A stretch of DNA of 28,053 bases, taken from JAFGPF01 sp964500415 (GTDB lineage: Bacteria; Chloroflexota; Dehalococcoidia; Dehalococcoidales; RBG-16-60-22). Under the pieces are notes generated by a model, which did not search any database, was not told where the DNA came from, and worked only from the letters and a program-made list of their open reading frames with translations. How positions within the stretch are numbered: the stretch's first letter is position 1; every line of letters starts with the position of its first letter. The position numbers were made by a program, and so were the translations under genes. The stretch lies in contig CAZCOB010000021.1 of the NCBI GenBank assembly GCA_964500415.1, positions 1 to 28,053 on the forward strand, given 5' to 3'. Shown here one piece after another: positions 15,464 through 25,049 of the stretch.

Positions 15464-16555
15464 ATGCGCTCAATAAAAACCGATATGAAAAAAGGATATC
15501 CTTTATTAAGCTTGGTATTAGTATTGGTTTGTGTAGTGCCGTTTTATTTTTACGGTTGCACATATGATGCTATTGAAAACAACGACGATTCTGCCAGATT
15601 TGGGGGTATGGCCAATACCCAGGCCACCCAGACGCGAGAGGAAGAGGCGCATAATGTCCTTATTACGGGCGATGGCTATCCCTGTACTATTACCGATTAT
15701 ATAGGCAATGAGGTTACCCTGGAGACTAGGCCGGAGCACGTTGCGGTGCTATCCGGCACCTTCCTGAACATGTGGTATGCGCTCGGTGGCAAGTCAATCT
15801 GCCGGACTGACTTACGTACCGCCATGATAGCTCCCCAATATGAAAAAGAAATAAACGCCCTGCCTTCGGTCGGCGCAGTCTACAATGCCAACGTAGAGGC
15901 GATCATCGAATTACAGCCCGAGTTTATCATTGTCCAGTCGGGCGTCCAGAGTAACATCGGTAAGGTCTTACGAGGCATGGAATTCAAAATAGTCGCTTTA
16001 CACATGCGCGGCTATTCAGACGTGCTGGACCACCTGAGGGTCTTCGGCGTCCTGCTCGGTAGCGAAGCGTTTGTCGAAGACCACATTGCTCAAATGGAGG
16101 CGCGGAAAAGTGAGATAATCGAGCGACTGCCTGAGGAAGCGAGGAGCGTGGTGATTCTCTACGTCACCTCGTCCAGCCTCGCGGTAAAGCTGGACAACAG
16201 CATCGCCGGAGATATAGCGAATATTCTCGGCCTCAAGAACATCGCCTCCGACCTGCCACCCGATACACTCGGCTCAGAGACGACACCGCTTGATATCGAA
16301 TATATCGTGGGGAAAAACCCTGATGTGATACTGGTAACCAGTATGATTAGTTCCAACGAGGACGCCAAACGAGTGATGAAAGAGGAGTTCACTACCAACC
16401 CAGCCTGGGCAGGCATCGAAACTATAAAGAAAGGGAATGTCGTCTATTTACCGCAGGAATACTTCCTCTACAACGCAGCGCATAACTACGTCGATGCCAT
16501 CGAGTACATGGCTAAGGGTGTTTACCCTGAAATATATGGCCCGTTAGATGAGTAA
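15464..16555 (+). CDS. ABC transporter substrate-binding lipoprotein, BtuF/FecB type
   Basis: A 363-residue extracytoplasmic binding protein for a corrinoid, heme, siderophore or other metal complex. A Lys-Lys N-terminus and a hydrophobic stretch lead to YGC, a loosely fitting lipobox. The mature part shows ITDYIGNEVTLETRPEHVAVL, PSVGAVYNANVEAIIELQPEFIIV, MRGYSDVLDHLRVFGVLLG and a C-terminal GNVVYLPQEYFLYN, the usual order for this class. A TTG at 15455 and an ATG at 15485 are alternative starts; the last begins exactly at the signal peptide (MKKGYPLL). None has a clear Shine-Dalgarno, so the start is uncertain. The gene overlaps the permease by 8 bases. Ligand not readable; the context (CobN-type chelatase downstream) favours a metal or tetrapyrrole. 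Confidence 0.85.
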   Translation: MRSIKTDMKKGYPLLSLVLVLVCVVPFYFYGCTYDAIENNDDSARFGGMANTQATQTREEEAHNVLITGDGYPCTITDYIGNEVTLETRPEHVAVLSGTFLNMWYALGGKSICRTDLRTAMIAPQYEKEINALPSVGAVYNANVEAIIELQPEFIIVQSGVQSNIGKVLRGMEFKIVALHMRGYSDVLDHLRVFGVLLGSEAFVEDHIAQMEARKSEIIERLPEEARSVVILYVTSSSLAVKLDNSIAGDIANILGLKNIASDLPPDTLGSETTPLDIEYIVGKNPDVILVTSMISSNEDAKRVMKEEFTTNPAWAGIETIKKGNVVYLPQEYFLYNAAHNYVDAIEYMAKGVYPEIYGPLDE

Positions 16556-17567
16556 TCTGAGTCTTGATAGAGTAGAAAAAACGGTATCTCTCCGCGACAG
16601 CCGGAAATGGAAATTCACCATGCTGCTTTTTTTCGGTATGCTGGCTTTTATGGCCTTTTTACTCGGCAATTCGCTGGGTACGATGGAGATAAGGATACCA
16701 CAAATATTACAGGCCTTATTTAGCGATGACGGCTCGGCGGTCCGGCTGGTTATCTGGGATATACGCCTGCCGCGGATGATTGTGGCAGCCCTGGTGGGCG
16801 TCAACCTGGCTCTGGCGGGTGCCATACTCCAGGGAGTAATGTCCAACCCCCTCGCCGACCCCACCATTATCGGTATTTCGGCGGGAGCCGGGCTGCTGGG
16901 AATCGCCATCCTGATTCTCTTCCCGGAATATCATCTAATGGTGCCGGTAGCGGCTTTTGTCGGTGCTATGGGGGCGGCTATTCTTATCTACATACTGGCC
17001 TGGAAGGGTGGCATCCAGCCGTTGAGGATTATCCTGGCCGGCGTGGCCGTAGCCGCTTTCCTAGGCGCAGGCATCTCGGCGCTAATGGTCTTCTACAGCG
17101 ACCGGGTACACGGCGCCCTGACCTTTATGAACGGCAGCCTCTCGGCGCGGAGCTGGCCGGACGTGGCTACGATACTGCCATATTCTATACTCGGCATCGG
17201 TGCCTCAATAATAATGTCTGAACGCCTCAACATACTGGTGCTGGGTGATGATACTGCCCGGGGACTGGGCCTCAATGTAGAGGTGACCAGATTGGGGCTT
17301 ACCGCAGTTGCGGCTCTGCTTGCGGCCAGCGCCGTTTCAGTAGTTGGGCTGCTCGGTTTCGTGGGCCTGATTATTCCGCACAGCGCACGGCTGCTGCTGG
17401 GCACCAATCACAGGTTCCTCTTTCCGGGGTCGATGCTGCTCGGGGCGGCCATCGTCATGTTCAGTGATACCTTCGCCCGGACGGCCTTCAGCCCGACGGA
17501 AATACCCGTCGGCATCGTCATGGCCGTGCTGGGAGCCCCGTTCTTCCTTTACCTGCTGAGGAGATAG
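16548..17567 (+). CDS. FecCD/BtuC-family ABC transporter permease
   Basis: A 339-residue inner-membrane permease with about nine to ten hydrophobic helices, the pore of an importer for iron-siderophore, heme or vitamin B12-type ligands. Hallmarks are RLPRMIVAALVGVNLALAG, LQGVMSNPLADPTIIGISAGA, GLLGFVGLIIPHSAR and the C-terminal TEIPVGIVMAVLGAPFFLYLL. The start ATG lies inside the end of the binding-protein gene (ATGAGTAA), indicating translational coupling. The ATPase gene begins 9 bases after the stop. It probably forms a homodimer with two copies of the downstream ATPase. Confidence 0.93.
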   Translation: MSNLSLDRVEKTVSLRDSRKWKFTMLLFFGMLAFMAFLLGNSLGTMEIRIPQILQALFSDDGSAVRLVIWDIRLPRMIVAALVGVNLALAGAILQGVMSNPLADPTIIGISAGAGLLGIAILILFPEYHLMVPVAAFVGAMGAAILIYILAWKGGIQPLRIILAGVAVAAFLGAGISALMVFYSDRVHGALTFMNGSLSARSWPDVATILPYSILGIGASIIMSERLNILVLGDDTARGLGLNVEVTRLGLTAVAALLAASAVSVVGLLGFVGLIIPHSARLLLGTNHRFLFPGSMLLGAAIVMFSDTFARTAFSPTEIPVGIVMAVLGAPFFLYLLRR

Positions 17568-17576
17568 ATTAAAGCT

Positions 17577-18365
17577 GTGAACACGGTACTGAACGTCGAG
17601 AACTTGAAAGTCAGGTTTAACACCCGGGAAATCATCCGGGACCTGAGCCTGCCGGTACAACGCGGCAAAATATACTCCATCATCGGCCCCAATGGTTCCG
17701 GCAAGACAACCCTGCTGCGGGCGATATCACGCAACCTCAGGCCGGCCGGCGGCCGGGTTTACCTTAACGGCGGCAACATCTCCAAGATGAAGTCCAAGTC
17801 CATCGCCCGCCAGATGGCGGTGCTCTCGCAGGTACATAACGGCATGAGTGATATCACTGTGCGTGAACTGGTCGCTTACGGGCGTTTCGCCCACCGGGAA
17901 TGGTGGCAGGGAAAGGGTGACAACGATAGCGACATCATCGCCTGGGCAATTGAGAGGACCAACCTCACCGAGTACGAGAACCGGAAAATTAATACTCTTT
18001 CCGGCGGGGAGCGCCAGCGGGCCTGGATTGCCATGGCCATCGCGCAGAAACCGCAGATACTCCTGCTCGACGAACCCACCACCTTTCTGGACATCTCACA
18101 CCAGATAGAGGTGCTGGAGCTTATCTCCGGGCTGAACCGGGAAGAAGGCATTACTATCCTGATGGTGCTGCACGATATCAACCACGCCGCGCGTTATTCC
18201 GACGAGCTTATCGTCATGAAAGAAGGAGACCTCCACGCCAGGGGGCTACCACGGGAAATACTGGAACCAGGCCTGATGCGTGAAGTTTTCAATGTAGAAG
18301 CCGAGATAACCGAAGACAGGGAGACCGGCAAGCCGGTGTTCCATGCCAGGAGGGTAGTCTGGTGA
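17577..18365 (+). CDS. FecE/BtuD-type ABC transporter ATPase
   Basis: A 262-residue cytoplasmic ATPase that powers the importer. It has Walker A GPNGSGKT (37-44), the signature LSGGERQ (141-147), Walker B ILLLDEPT (161-168) with DIS after it, and H-loop LHD (198-200). The start is GTG; AGGAG lies at the end of the permease gene, about a dozen bases upstream. Its stop TGA overlaps the GTG start of the CobN-type gene by four bases (GTGA), so transport and chelatase genes are translated as one unit. Confidence 0.93.
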   Translation: MNTVLNVENLKVRFNTREIIRDLSLPVQRGKIYSIIGPNGSGKTTLLRAISRNLRPAGGRVYLNGGNISKMKSKSIARQMAVLSQVHNGMSDITVRELVAYGRFAHREWWQGKGDNDSDIIAWAIERTNLTEYENRKINTLSGGERQRAWIAMAIAQKPQILLLDEPTTFLDISHQIEVLELISGLNREEGITILMVLHDINHAARYSDELIVMKEGDLHARGLPREILEPGLMREVFNVEAEITEDRETGKPVFHARRVVW

Positions 18366-21300
18366 AAATCACCTTCGTTACTGTTTCTACTACGGCCATC
18401 AGGGAGCTGCTCAAGGCCCGAAACACAATCGAGGAGCGCTTCCCGGGGGTTCTGGACCTGAGGCTGATTTACGCTGCGCGTCAGATGTCTGAAGAGAAGC
18501 GTGCTGGAATGCACCGGGATATCATCGCTGCTGACGCCGTGCTGGTAGACCTGATGGGCAGCCCTGCCGATATTGTTGCCGATGTCTACGCCGCCCTGGA
18601 GCAGTGCCAGGGGCAAATTATACCCTACGGGCAGACGGTGCGTTCCCATATACGCCTCGGCAAACTCACTGCCACTTCGATGCCGATGGGTGGGGGGATG
18701 GGGATGGGCGAGCCGCGGCAGATGACCCCAGCCAGAATGCGCCGGATGACCGATATTGCCGAGACGGCGGGTAAGATACTGCCGGTGGGCATCATGCGCG
18801 ATATGCGCAACCTCTCGCAACTTGCCAAGTACTTCCGGGTGGCTGACGCCGTGCAGCTTGAGAATATGCTCTACCTAATCCTCAGGGACTACGGCGGACA
18901 CAAGGAGCTGCCCCAGCCGCAGCCAGCCCGGGAGGTGGATATCATCGGTATCTGCGACCCGATAACCAGGAAATATTATAAGAATTATTCGGATTATACG
19001 ACCGAATATGGCTTCGATAGTAATAAGCCCACAGTAGCCCTGCTTTATTACGGGCATACCTACCCCGACGACACGGCGGGTTGCGTAACCGGGATTATCG
19101 ATAGAATCAGGGGACATGCCAACGTGCTGCCCGTTGCCTTCGGCGGCACCACCGCTGAGAACTACCCGCGGATGAGGGAGTGGCTGATGGAAGCCGCCGG
19201 TAAACCGGTGGATATGGTTCTCAACTTCATGTCGTTCCGGCTAGGGGCCGGACCGATGGGCGGGGATGCCGAAGGTGCTATAGATATCTTAAAAGAAGTT
19301 AATGCCCCTTATCTGCACCCCTTCTTCATGACGAGACGGCGTGTCAGCGAATGGCGGGAATCGGAGCGGGGGCTTAACGCCAATGAGTTCCTGATTTCGG
19401 TAATGCTGCCGGAGCTTGACGGCTGCATCGAGACAATACCGGTCGGGGCGATGAGTGAACCTTCACTCGATGATGAGACCGGCATAGAGTTGAGAAGCTT
19501 GACACTCATCGAAGAGCGAGTTGACAGGCTGGTTTCACGAGTAAGAAAACTTTTAAAGCTTCGCGGCAAGGCTAATCGGGATAAAAAGGTTGCCATCATC
19601 GGCTACAATTATCCACCCGGTGAAGATAATATTTTCGGGGGGTCGTTCCTGGATGCATTCGCCTCTATCGAGAACATTCTGCAGAACCTCAAAAAGGAAG
19701 GATATACCACCGAGGATTTAAGCGCCGACGCATTAATGGAACAGTTTACCGCCGGTAAAATCGTCAATTCCGGCAACTACGCCGCCGACGAGGATGCCAT
19801 GATAAAATACCCTCTCGAAGGTTACCTGAAACGCCTGAATGCAATGCCCGACAAAGACCGGATAATCGAACAATGGGGCAAGCCACCCGGCGCGGTGATG
19901 ACGGGTGAAAACGGTGAATTCCTGATTCCGGGAATAATCAGCGGCAACGTGTTCGTCGGGCTGCAACCATCACGCGGAATCCACGAAAACCCGGAAAAGG
20001 CTTACCACGATAAGGCGCTCCCGCCTCATCATCAATATATAGCATTTTATACCTGGCTGTGCGAAGAATTTCAGGCCGATGCCGTCATCCACGTGGGCAC
20101 CCACGGCACGCTGGAGTTCCTCAAGGGCAAGGAATGCGGCATGTCCGGCGCCTGTTTCCCCGACCGGTTGATTGCTGACATGCCTCATGTTTACCTGTAT
20201 TATACGGGCAACCCCTCGGAGGCGATGATTGCCAAGCGTCGCGCGCACGCCAACCTCGTCGGCTACCAGCCCCCGCAGTACGTCCAGGGGGACCTGTACG
20301 GAGAATATGTTGACCTGTCGGCCATGATAGACGAGTACCGCGAGGCTTCGCGGGTCTCCCCGGCCAGGAGCGAGGATATCCTGAAAAATATCCGTAAAAA
20401 TGCGGCGGCAAACAACCTGCCGGAAAATTTGGACGAACTGGAAAGAGAGCTGTACCGGATGAAACGCTCACTCATCCCCAGCGGCCTGCACGTCTTCGGG
20501 CGGGGCTATGATGAGGAAGAAGCCCGCAGCTACATCAGAGGCCTGCTGCGTTACGACCGGGGTGAAGCGAAGTCGCTGCGGAGAATCGCCGCTGAAATGG
20601 ACGGACTCAATTACGACATGCTGCTGGAAACCATGGATACCGGAGAACTGGCAGAAATAGACCAGCGGGCGGAATTATTGTTTGATACGCATATCAAAGG
20701 CGATTCGCTCAAAGGCATCGGCACCGCCCACCGTAAGGACCTGGCAGTTACGCTGGAATACGGCAGGAAGGTCATGGTTAACTGCCGCCAAAATGCGGAG
20801 ATGACCGGTCTTTTGCGGACTCTGAACGGCGAATATAACCCGGCCCGGCTGGCCGGCGATATCTTTCGCAACCCTGAGGTCTTGCCTACCGGCTATAACC
20901 TCTACCAGTTCGACCCCCGCTTCGTACCCAGCCCGACAGCCTGTGAAAGGGGATGGAGAATAGCCGAAGCTACGCTGGAGCAGTACCGGAAAGACAACCA
21001 CGGGGAACTGCCCTCGTCCACTGCCGTTATCCTCTGGGGACTGGAAACATCGCGGACTCAGGGCGAGACGGTGGCTCAGATACTTGCCTACCTGGGTGTG
21101 CGGGTAGTCAGGGGCGGCAGCGTCTGGGAGCCGCGCTACGAGATTATCCCGCTCGAAGAGCTGGGCCGGCAGAGGGTGGATGTGGTGGTCAATATCTGCG
21201 GCTTCTTCCGGGACATGTTCCCTAATATCATCGAAGGTATGAACAAGGTATTCGAAGAGCTTGCCGGACTCGACGAGCCCGACGACATGAACTGCTTTAA

Positions 21301-22093
21301 GGCCAATACGAAAAAGATATATCAGACCCTGATTGACCGGGGCTACGCTGAGGACGAGGCCCGCGAACTGGCACGCTCACGCATCTTCGGGCCGGGCGAG
21401 GGGCAGTACGGCACCGGCATCACCGGCATTATCGAGACCAAAAACTGGCAGCAAGAAGAGCAAATCGGCGAGGAATATATCAAGAAGCTGCGCTACGTCT
21501 ACAGCAAGAACTACCGGGGTAGAGACGTCGAGGGGCTGCTGGATAGCAACCTCAAGAGCGTGGATATCGTATCCCAGATACGGAGCAACCACGAGTACGA
21601 GATAACCGATTTAGACCACTACTACGAATTTTTCGGAGGTCTGGCCAAGTCAGTCGAGATGGCCAGGGGTAAAAAGGCACGGATGTATATCACCGACACC
21701 ACCGGCGAAAGCATCGCCACCGAGGGGGTGGAGAAAGCCATCGGCCGGGGCATCCGGACGCGCGTCCTGAACCCGAAGTGGATTGACGGCATGCTGGCGC
21801 ATAAATACCACGGCGTCCAGAAAATCGCCGAACGCTTCGAGAACGTTATGGGTCTGGCCGCCACCACCAACGCCGTCGAATCCTGGGTCTACGACGACCT
21901 GCACCAGAAGTATGTCGAAGACGAGACGATGCAGCGGCGGCTCAAGGAGAACAACCCGCACGCTTACCTGAGTATTATCGAGCAGATGATGGAGTACCAA
22001 CGGCGCGGCTACTGGGACGCTACCGAAGAGCAAATAGAAAAGCTCAAAGAGGTTTTCCTGGAGCTCGAGGGCGACATTGAGGAGAAACTATAG
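18362..22093 (+). CDS. cobN: CobN/BchH-family large chelatase subunit
   Basis: A 1243-residue protein of the CobN/ChlH family, the subunit that binds the tetrapyrrole and metal in ATP-dependent chelatases. The signature HVGTHGTLEFLKGKE begins at residue 577. Other family blocks include LNFMSFRLGAGPMGGDAEGA, the GGRGLHENPEKAYHD-like segment at about 540, GNPSEAMIAKRRAHANL, and the late CGFFRDMFPN and FGPGEGQYGTGI. No signal peptide. Start is GTG overlapping the ATPase stop; ChlI- and ChlD-type partners follow, completing a three-component chelatase. Classical aerobic CobN inserts cobalt into hydrogenobyrinate diamide, but the neighbouring pathway is the anaerobic cbi route, so this role is unlikely. 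Metal removal from imported tetrapyrroles, or insertion of another metal, are alternatives. Family call firm; substrate open. The symbol marks family only. Confidence 0.88.
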   Translation: MKITFVTVSTTAIRELLKARNTIEERFPGVLDLRLIYAARQMSEEKRAGMHRDIIAADAVLVDLMGSPADIVADVYAALEQCQGQIIPYGQTVRSHIRLGKLTATSMPMGGGMGMGEPRQMTPARMRRMTDIAETAGKILPVGIMRDMRNLSQLAKYFRVADAVQLENMLYLILRDYGGHKELPQPQPAREVDIIGICDPITRKYYKNYSDYTTEYGFDSNKPTVALLYYGHTYPDDTAGCVTGIIDRIRGHANVLPVAFGGTTAENYPRMREWLMEAAGKPVDMVLNFMSFRLGAGPMGGDAEGAIDILKEVNAPYLHPFFMTRRRVSEWRESERGLNANEFLISVMLPELDGCIETIPVGAMSEPSLDDETGIELRSLTLIEERVDRLVSRVRKLLKLRGKANRDKKVAIIGYNYPPGEDNIFGGSFLDAFASIENILQNLKKEGYTTEDLSADALMEQFTAGKIVNSGNYAADEDAMIKYPLEGYLKRLNAMPDKDRIIEQWGKPPGAVMTGENGEFLIPGIISGNVFVGLQPSRGIHENPEKAYHDKALPPHHQYIAFYTWLCEEFQADAVIHVGTHGTLEFLKGKECGMSGACFPDRLIADMPHVYLYYTGNPSEAMIAKRRAHANLVGYQPPQYVQGDLYGEYVDLSAMIDEYREASRVSPARSEDILKNIRKNAAANNLPENLDELERELYRMKRSLIPSGLHVFGRGYDEEEARSYIRGLLRYDRGEAKSLRRIAAEMDGLNYDMLLETMDTGELAEIDQRAELLFDTHIKGDSLKGIGTAHRKDLAVTLEYGRKVMVNCRQNAEMTGLLRTLNGEYNPARLAGDIFRNPEVLPTGYNLYQFDPRFVPSPTACERGWRIAEATLEQYRKDNHGELPSSTAVILWGLETSRTQGETVAQILAYLGVRVVRGGSVWEPRYEIIPLEELGRQRVDVVVNICGFFRDMFPNIIEGMNKVFEELAGLDEPDDMNCFKANTKKIYQTLIDRGYAEDEARELARSRIFGPGEGQYGTGITGIIETKNWQQEEQIGEEYIKKLRYVYSKNYRGRDVEGLLDSNLKSVDIVSQIRSNHEYEITDLDHYYEFFGGLAKSVEMARGKKARMYITDTTGESIATEGVEKAIGRGIRTRVLNPKWIDGMLAHKYHGVQKIAERFENVMGLAATTNAVESWVYDDLHQKYVEDETMQRRLKENNPHAYLSIIEQMMEYQRRGYWDATEEQIEKLKEVFLELEGDIEEKL

Positions 22094-22105
22094 GCGAGGT
22101 TAACG

Positions 22106-23146
22106 ATGACGATAACGCATAATTATTACATCTACCCGTTTACCGCCATAGTAGGTCAGGAGGCGATGAAGCGGGCGCTGATATTGAATGTTATCAACCC
22201 GCTGCTCGGTGGGGTGCTGATAAGGGGTGAGAAAGGCACGGCTAAATCGACGGCGGTACGGGCGCTGGCCGACCTGCTGCCTTTACGGGACGCTGTCGCG
22301 GGCTGTATCTTCAGCTGCGACCCCGATGACGAGAGTGCCTACTGCGAAAGCTGTACGCAGCTTGCCGCCGACGGTACTATCAACAGGGTACCGACCAAAA
22401 TGCAGGTAGTTAATCTCCCGGTGAGTGCCACCGAGGACAGGGTGGTGGGTACGTTGGATATCGAATATGCCATTAAAAAGGGTGAAAAGCGGTTCGAGCC
22501 GGGCATACTCGCCCAGGCCAACCGCAATATCCTGTATGTTGACGAGGTAAACCTGCTCGACGACCACGTGGTGGACGTGCTGCTGGATGCGGCGGCTATG
22601 GGCGTCAATACCATCGAGCGTGAGGGAATATCCTTTGCTCATCCCGCCCGGTTCGTAATGGTGGGTACGATGAATCCGGAGGAGGGAGATTTGCGTCCCC
22701 AGCTTATCGACAGATTCGGGCTGGTGGTGGACGTGACCGGAGAGGACGACCCCGTAAAAAGAGTGGAAGTCATCCGACGCCGCCTGGCCTTCGAGGATAA
22801 CCCCGAAGCCTTTGCCGCCGGCTTTACTACCGAACAACAGGCGCTGGCGGATAAAATCGGACGGGCGAAGGCGATTCTTAAAGATGTAACCTATTCTGAC
22901 GATATCCTGGTAGTGGCTGCCGATATTGCTATCCGGCTTGGTGTAGATGGGCATAGGGCCGATATTACCATGGTCAAGACGGCGCTGACACAGGCCGCCC
23001 TGGAAGGACGGCGCCAGGTTATTAAAGAAGATATGCTCGCTGCCGCCAGGCTGACGTTACCGCACCGGATGCGTCGCAGACCGTTCGAGGAGGGCAGTGT
23101 GGACCTGGAGGACGTGGCTGAAATTATCGGTGGCGGGAATCTCTAA
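22106..23146 (+). CDS. ChlI/BchI-type AAA+ chelatase ATPase
   Basis: A 346-residue AAA+ ATPase expected to form rings with the ChlD-type subunit and drive the CobN-type subunit. Walker A is GEKGTAKS (41-48), Walker B ILYVDEVN (142-149), sensor region VGTMNPEEGDLRPQLIDRFG. Four cysteines, C67, C71, C80 and C83 (CIFSC...CESC), sit in the insert seen in many BchI-like proteins and could bind zinc or a cluster. GAGG stands 6 bases before the ATG. The stop and the next start share one base (TAATG), so the partner is translationally coupled. Confidence 0.92.
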   Translation: MTITHNYYIYPFTAIVGQEAMKRALILNVINPLLGGVLIRGEKGTAKSTAVRALADLLPLRDAVAGCIFSCDPDDESAYCESCTQLAADGTINRVPTKMQVVNLPVSATEDRVVGTLDIEYAIKKGEKRFEPGILAQANRNILYVDEVNLLDDHVVDVLLDAAAMGVNTIEREGISFAHPARFVMVGTMNPEEGDLRPQLIDRFGLVVDVTGEDDPVKRVEVIRRRLAFEDNPEAFAAGFTTEQQALADKIGRAKAILKDVTYSDDILVVAADIAIRLGVDGHRADITMVKTALTQAALEGRRQVIKEDMLAAARLTLPHRMRRRPFEEGSVDLEDVAEIIGGGNL

Positions 23147-25020
23147 TGGGACATTACAGCTTTCCTTTCGTAGCGGTAATCGGCCAGGAGCGAGTGAAGA
23201 AGGCTCTTATCCTGAACGCGGTTAATCCTCGCATCGGCGGGGTGCTGATAAGCGGCGAGAAGGGCACCGCCAAGTCCACTCTGGTAAGGGGACTAGCTGA
23301 CGTTCTCGACGGCATGGAAGTCGTTGACCTTCCCTTAAATATCACCGAGGATAGGCTCATCGGCAGCATCGACATTGAGACTGCCATCGCCGAGGGCAGG
23401 AAATACTTCGAGCCGGGCCTGCTGCAAAAGGCCGACGGCAATATCCTCTACATCGACGAGGTAAACCTGCTGAGCGAGCACATCGCTAACTGTCTCCTGG
23501 AGACGGTGGCCTCGGGGGTGAATATCGTCGAGCGGGAAGGAATCTCCCACCGGCACACGACGAGCTTCATACTGGTAGGCACGATGAACCCGGAGGAAGG
23601 CTTGATGCGGCCGCAACTCGTCGACCGTTTCGGTCTGTTTACCGAAGTCCACGGCGAACAGGACTGCCGGAACCGCACTGAGATTATCCGGTGCAGGCTG
23701 GAATACGAGCGCAGCCCCGGCGCTTACCGGCAACAGTGGCAGGAAGCAAGCCGGGCGCTGGCCGAACGGATAGGGCGGGCAAGAGACCTTCTGCCGAAGG
23801 TACAGGTTAGTGAGGCTGTCCTTTCACTGGCGGTAGCTGTGGCGCGACAGGCCGGTTGTGCCGGTCACCGCGCCGAGATAATCATCATCGAAACGGCCAG
23901 GGCTATTGCTGCTTTTGACGTCAGGCTGGAAATTACCGAAGACGATATCCGGGAGGCTGCCGGCTACGCGCTGCCCCACCGGATGCGGGAACCGGTCCAG
24001 GCGTGTGGGAATAATGTCGAAGAGGAACCGGAAAAACCTGCCGATACGAGGGAGAAAGGAACGAACCCGGGCGCGGACAGCTCCGGGAGTGCGCCTCAAA
24101 ATATTCATGACCGCGATATTAGTGAAATAACCGGGTCTCATGACGCTGATTACCCGGATAGTGGGCAGCTTGAGCGTGAGAGTCTGGAAGAGCCGTCGGG
24201 GATTTTCGATGCACAGATTGCCGACCTACGGTTTAACGATGTCCGCCGCCCCCGCGGCTCCGGGAAACGGGCCAGGGTAAAAGCGAGCTCTCAGCAGGGC
24301 CGGTATATTAAGTACAGGTTCCCCAAAGGAAAGGTGACTGACCTGGCTTTCGATGCCACCCTGCGGGCTGCCGCCCCGTTCCAGAAAGTTCGCAGTGAGC
24401 CGGGCCTGGCTCTGGTTATCAGGCCGCCGGACATCCGCGAGAAGGTAAAAGAGAAACACACCGGCTGTGTTGTCCTCTTCGTCGTCGATGCCAGCGGCTC
24501 GATGGGAGCCAGGCGGCGTATGGGCGCTGTAAAAGGCGCCATACTTTCCTTGCTGGGTGATATATACCGGAAGCGGGACAGGGTAGGTCTCATCGCTTTT
24601 CGAAAGGATAGCGCCACGACGCTGCTGGGGATAACCAGGAGTATAGAACTGGCTCATAAATGCCTGAAAGAGCTGCCAACCGGTGGCAGGACGCCGCTGG
24701 CCGCCGGTCTGGCCAAGGCTTACGAGCTTCTTAAGATAGCCAAGGTCAAGGAGCCGGATATGTTGCCTTATCTGGTGCTGGTCTCGGACGGCAAAACCAA
24801 TGTCGCACTGAACGGGGGCGACGCCGTAAAAGATGCCATCGGGGTTGCCGAGAAGATAAGGTGCGAGGGGATAAATTGCATGGTACTTGATACAGAAGAA
24901 GGGTATATTCGGCTTGGACTTGTTAGAAATATCGCAGAAGCTTTGAATGCTAATTGCGTAAAAATGGATGATATTAGGGCCAACAGAATTACATCAAACG
25001 TCAAGCAACTGGTAGCATAA
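23146..25020 (+). CDS. ChlI-ChlD fusion: AAA+ ATPase with C-terminal vWA domain
   Basis: A 624-residue chelatase subunit. Residues 1-290 are a second AAA+ domain with Walker A GEKGTAKS (37-44) and Walker B ILYIDEVN intact. Residues about 295-400 are a polar, charge-rich linker. Residues 440-624 are a von Willebrand A domain with MIDAS DASGSM (448-453), TGGRTPLAAGL and VSDGKTN. Stand-alone ChlD proteins usually have degraded nucleotide-binding motifs; this one keeps them and, in length and layout, resembles the 'putative cobaltochelatase' ChlID fusions. It nevertheless lies beside a separate ChlI, so the complex may contain two kinds of active ATPase ring subunit. The ATG overlaps the upstream stop by one base. 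Confidence 0.9.
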   Translation: MGHYSFPFVAVIGQERVKKALILNAVNPRIGGVLISGEKGTAKSTLVRGLADVLDGMEVVDLPLNITEDRLIGSIDIETAIAEGRKYFEPGLLQKADGNILYIDEVNLLSEHIANCLLETVASGVNIVEREGISHRHTTSFILVGTMNPEEGLMRPQLVDRFGLFTEVHGEQDCRNRTEIIRCRLEYERSPGAYRQQWQEASRALAERIGRARDLLPKVQVSEAVLSLAVAVARQAGCAGHRAEIIIIETARAIAAFDVRLEITEDDIREAAGYALPHRMREPVQACGNNVEEEPEKPADTREKGTNPGADSSGSAPQNIHDRDISEITGSHDADYPDSGQLERESLEEPSGIFDAQIADLRFNDVRRPRGSGKRARVKASSQQGRYIKYRFPKGKVTDLAFDATLRAAAPFQKVRSEPGLALVIRPPDIREKVKEKHTGCVVLFVVDASGSMGARRRMGAVKGAILSLLGDIYRKRDRVGLIAFRKDSATTLLGITRSIELAHKCLKELPTGGRTPLAAGLAKAYELLKIAKVKEPDMLPYLVLVSDGKTNVALNGGDAVKDAIGVAEKIRCEGINCMVLDTEEGYIRLGLVRNIAEALNANCVKMDDIRANRITSNVKQLVA

Positions 25021-25049
25021 GCAAACCGGATAGTAATAGGGAGGAGAGT

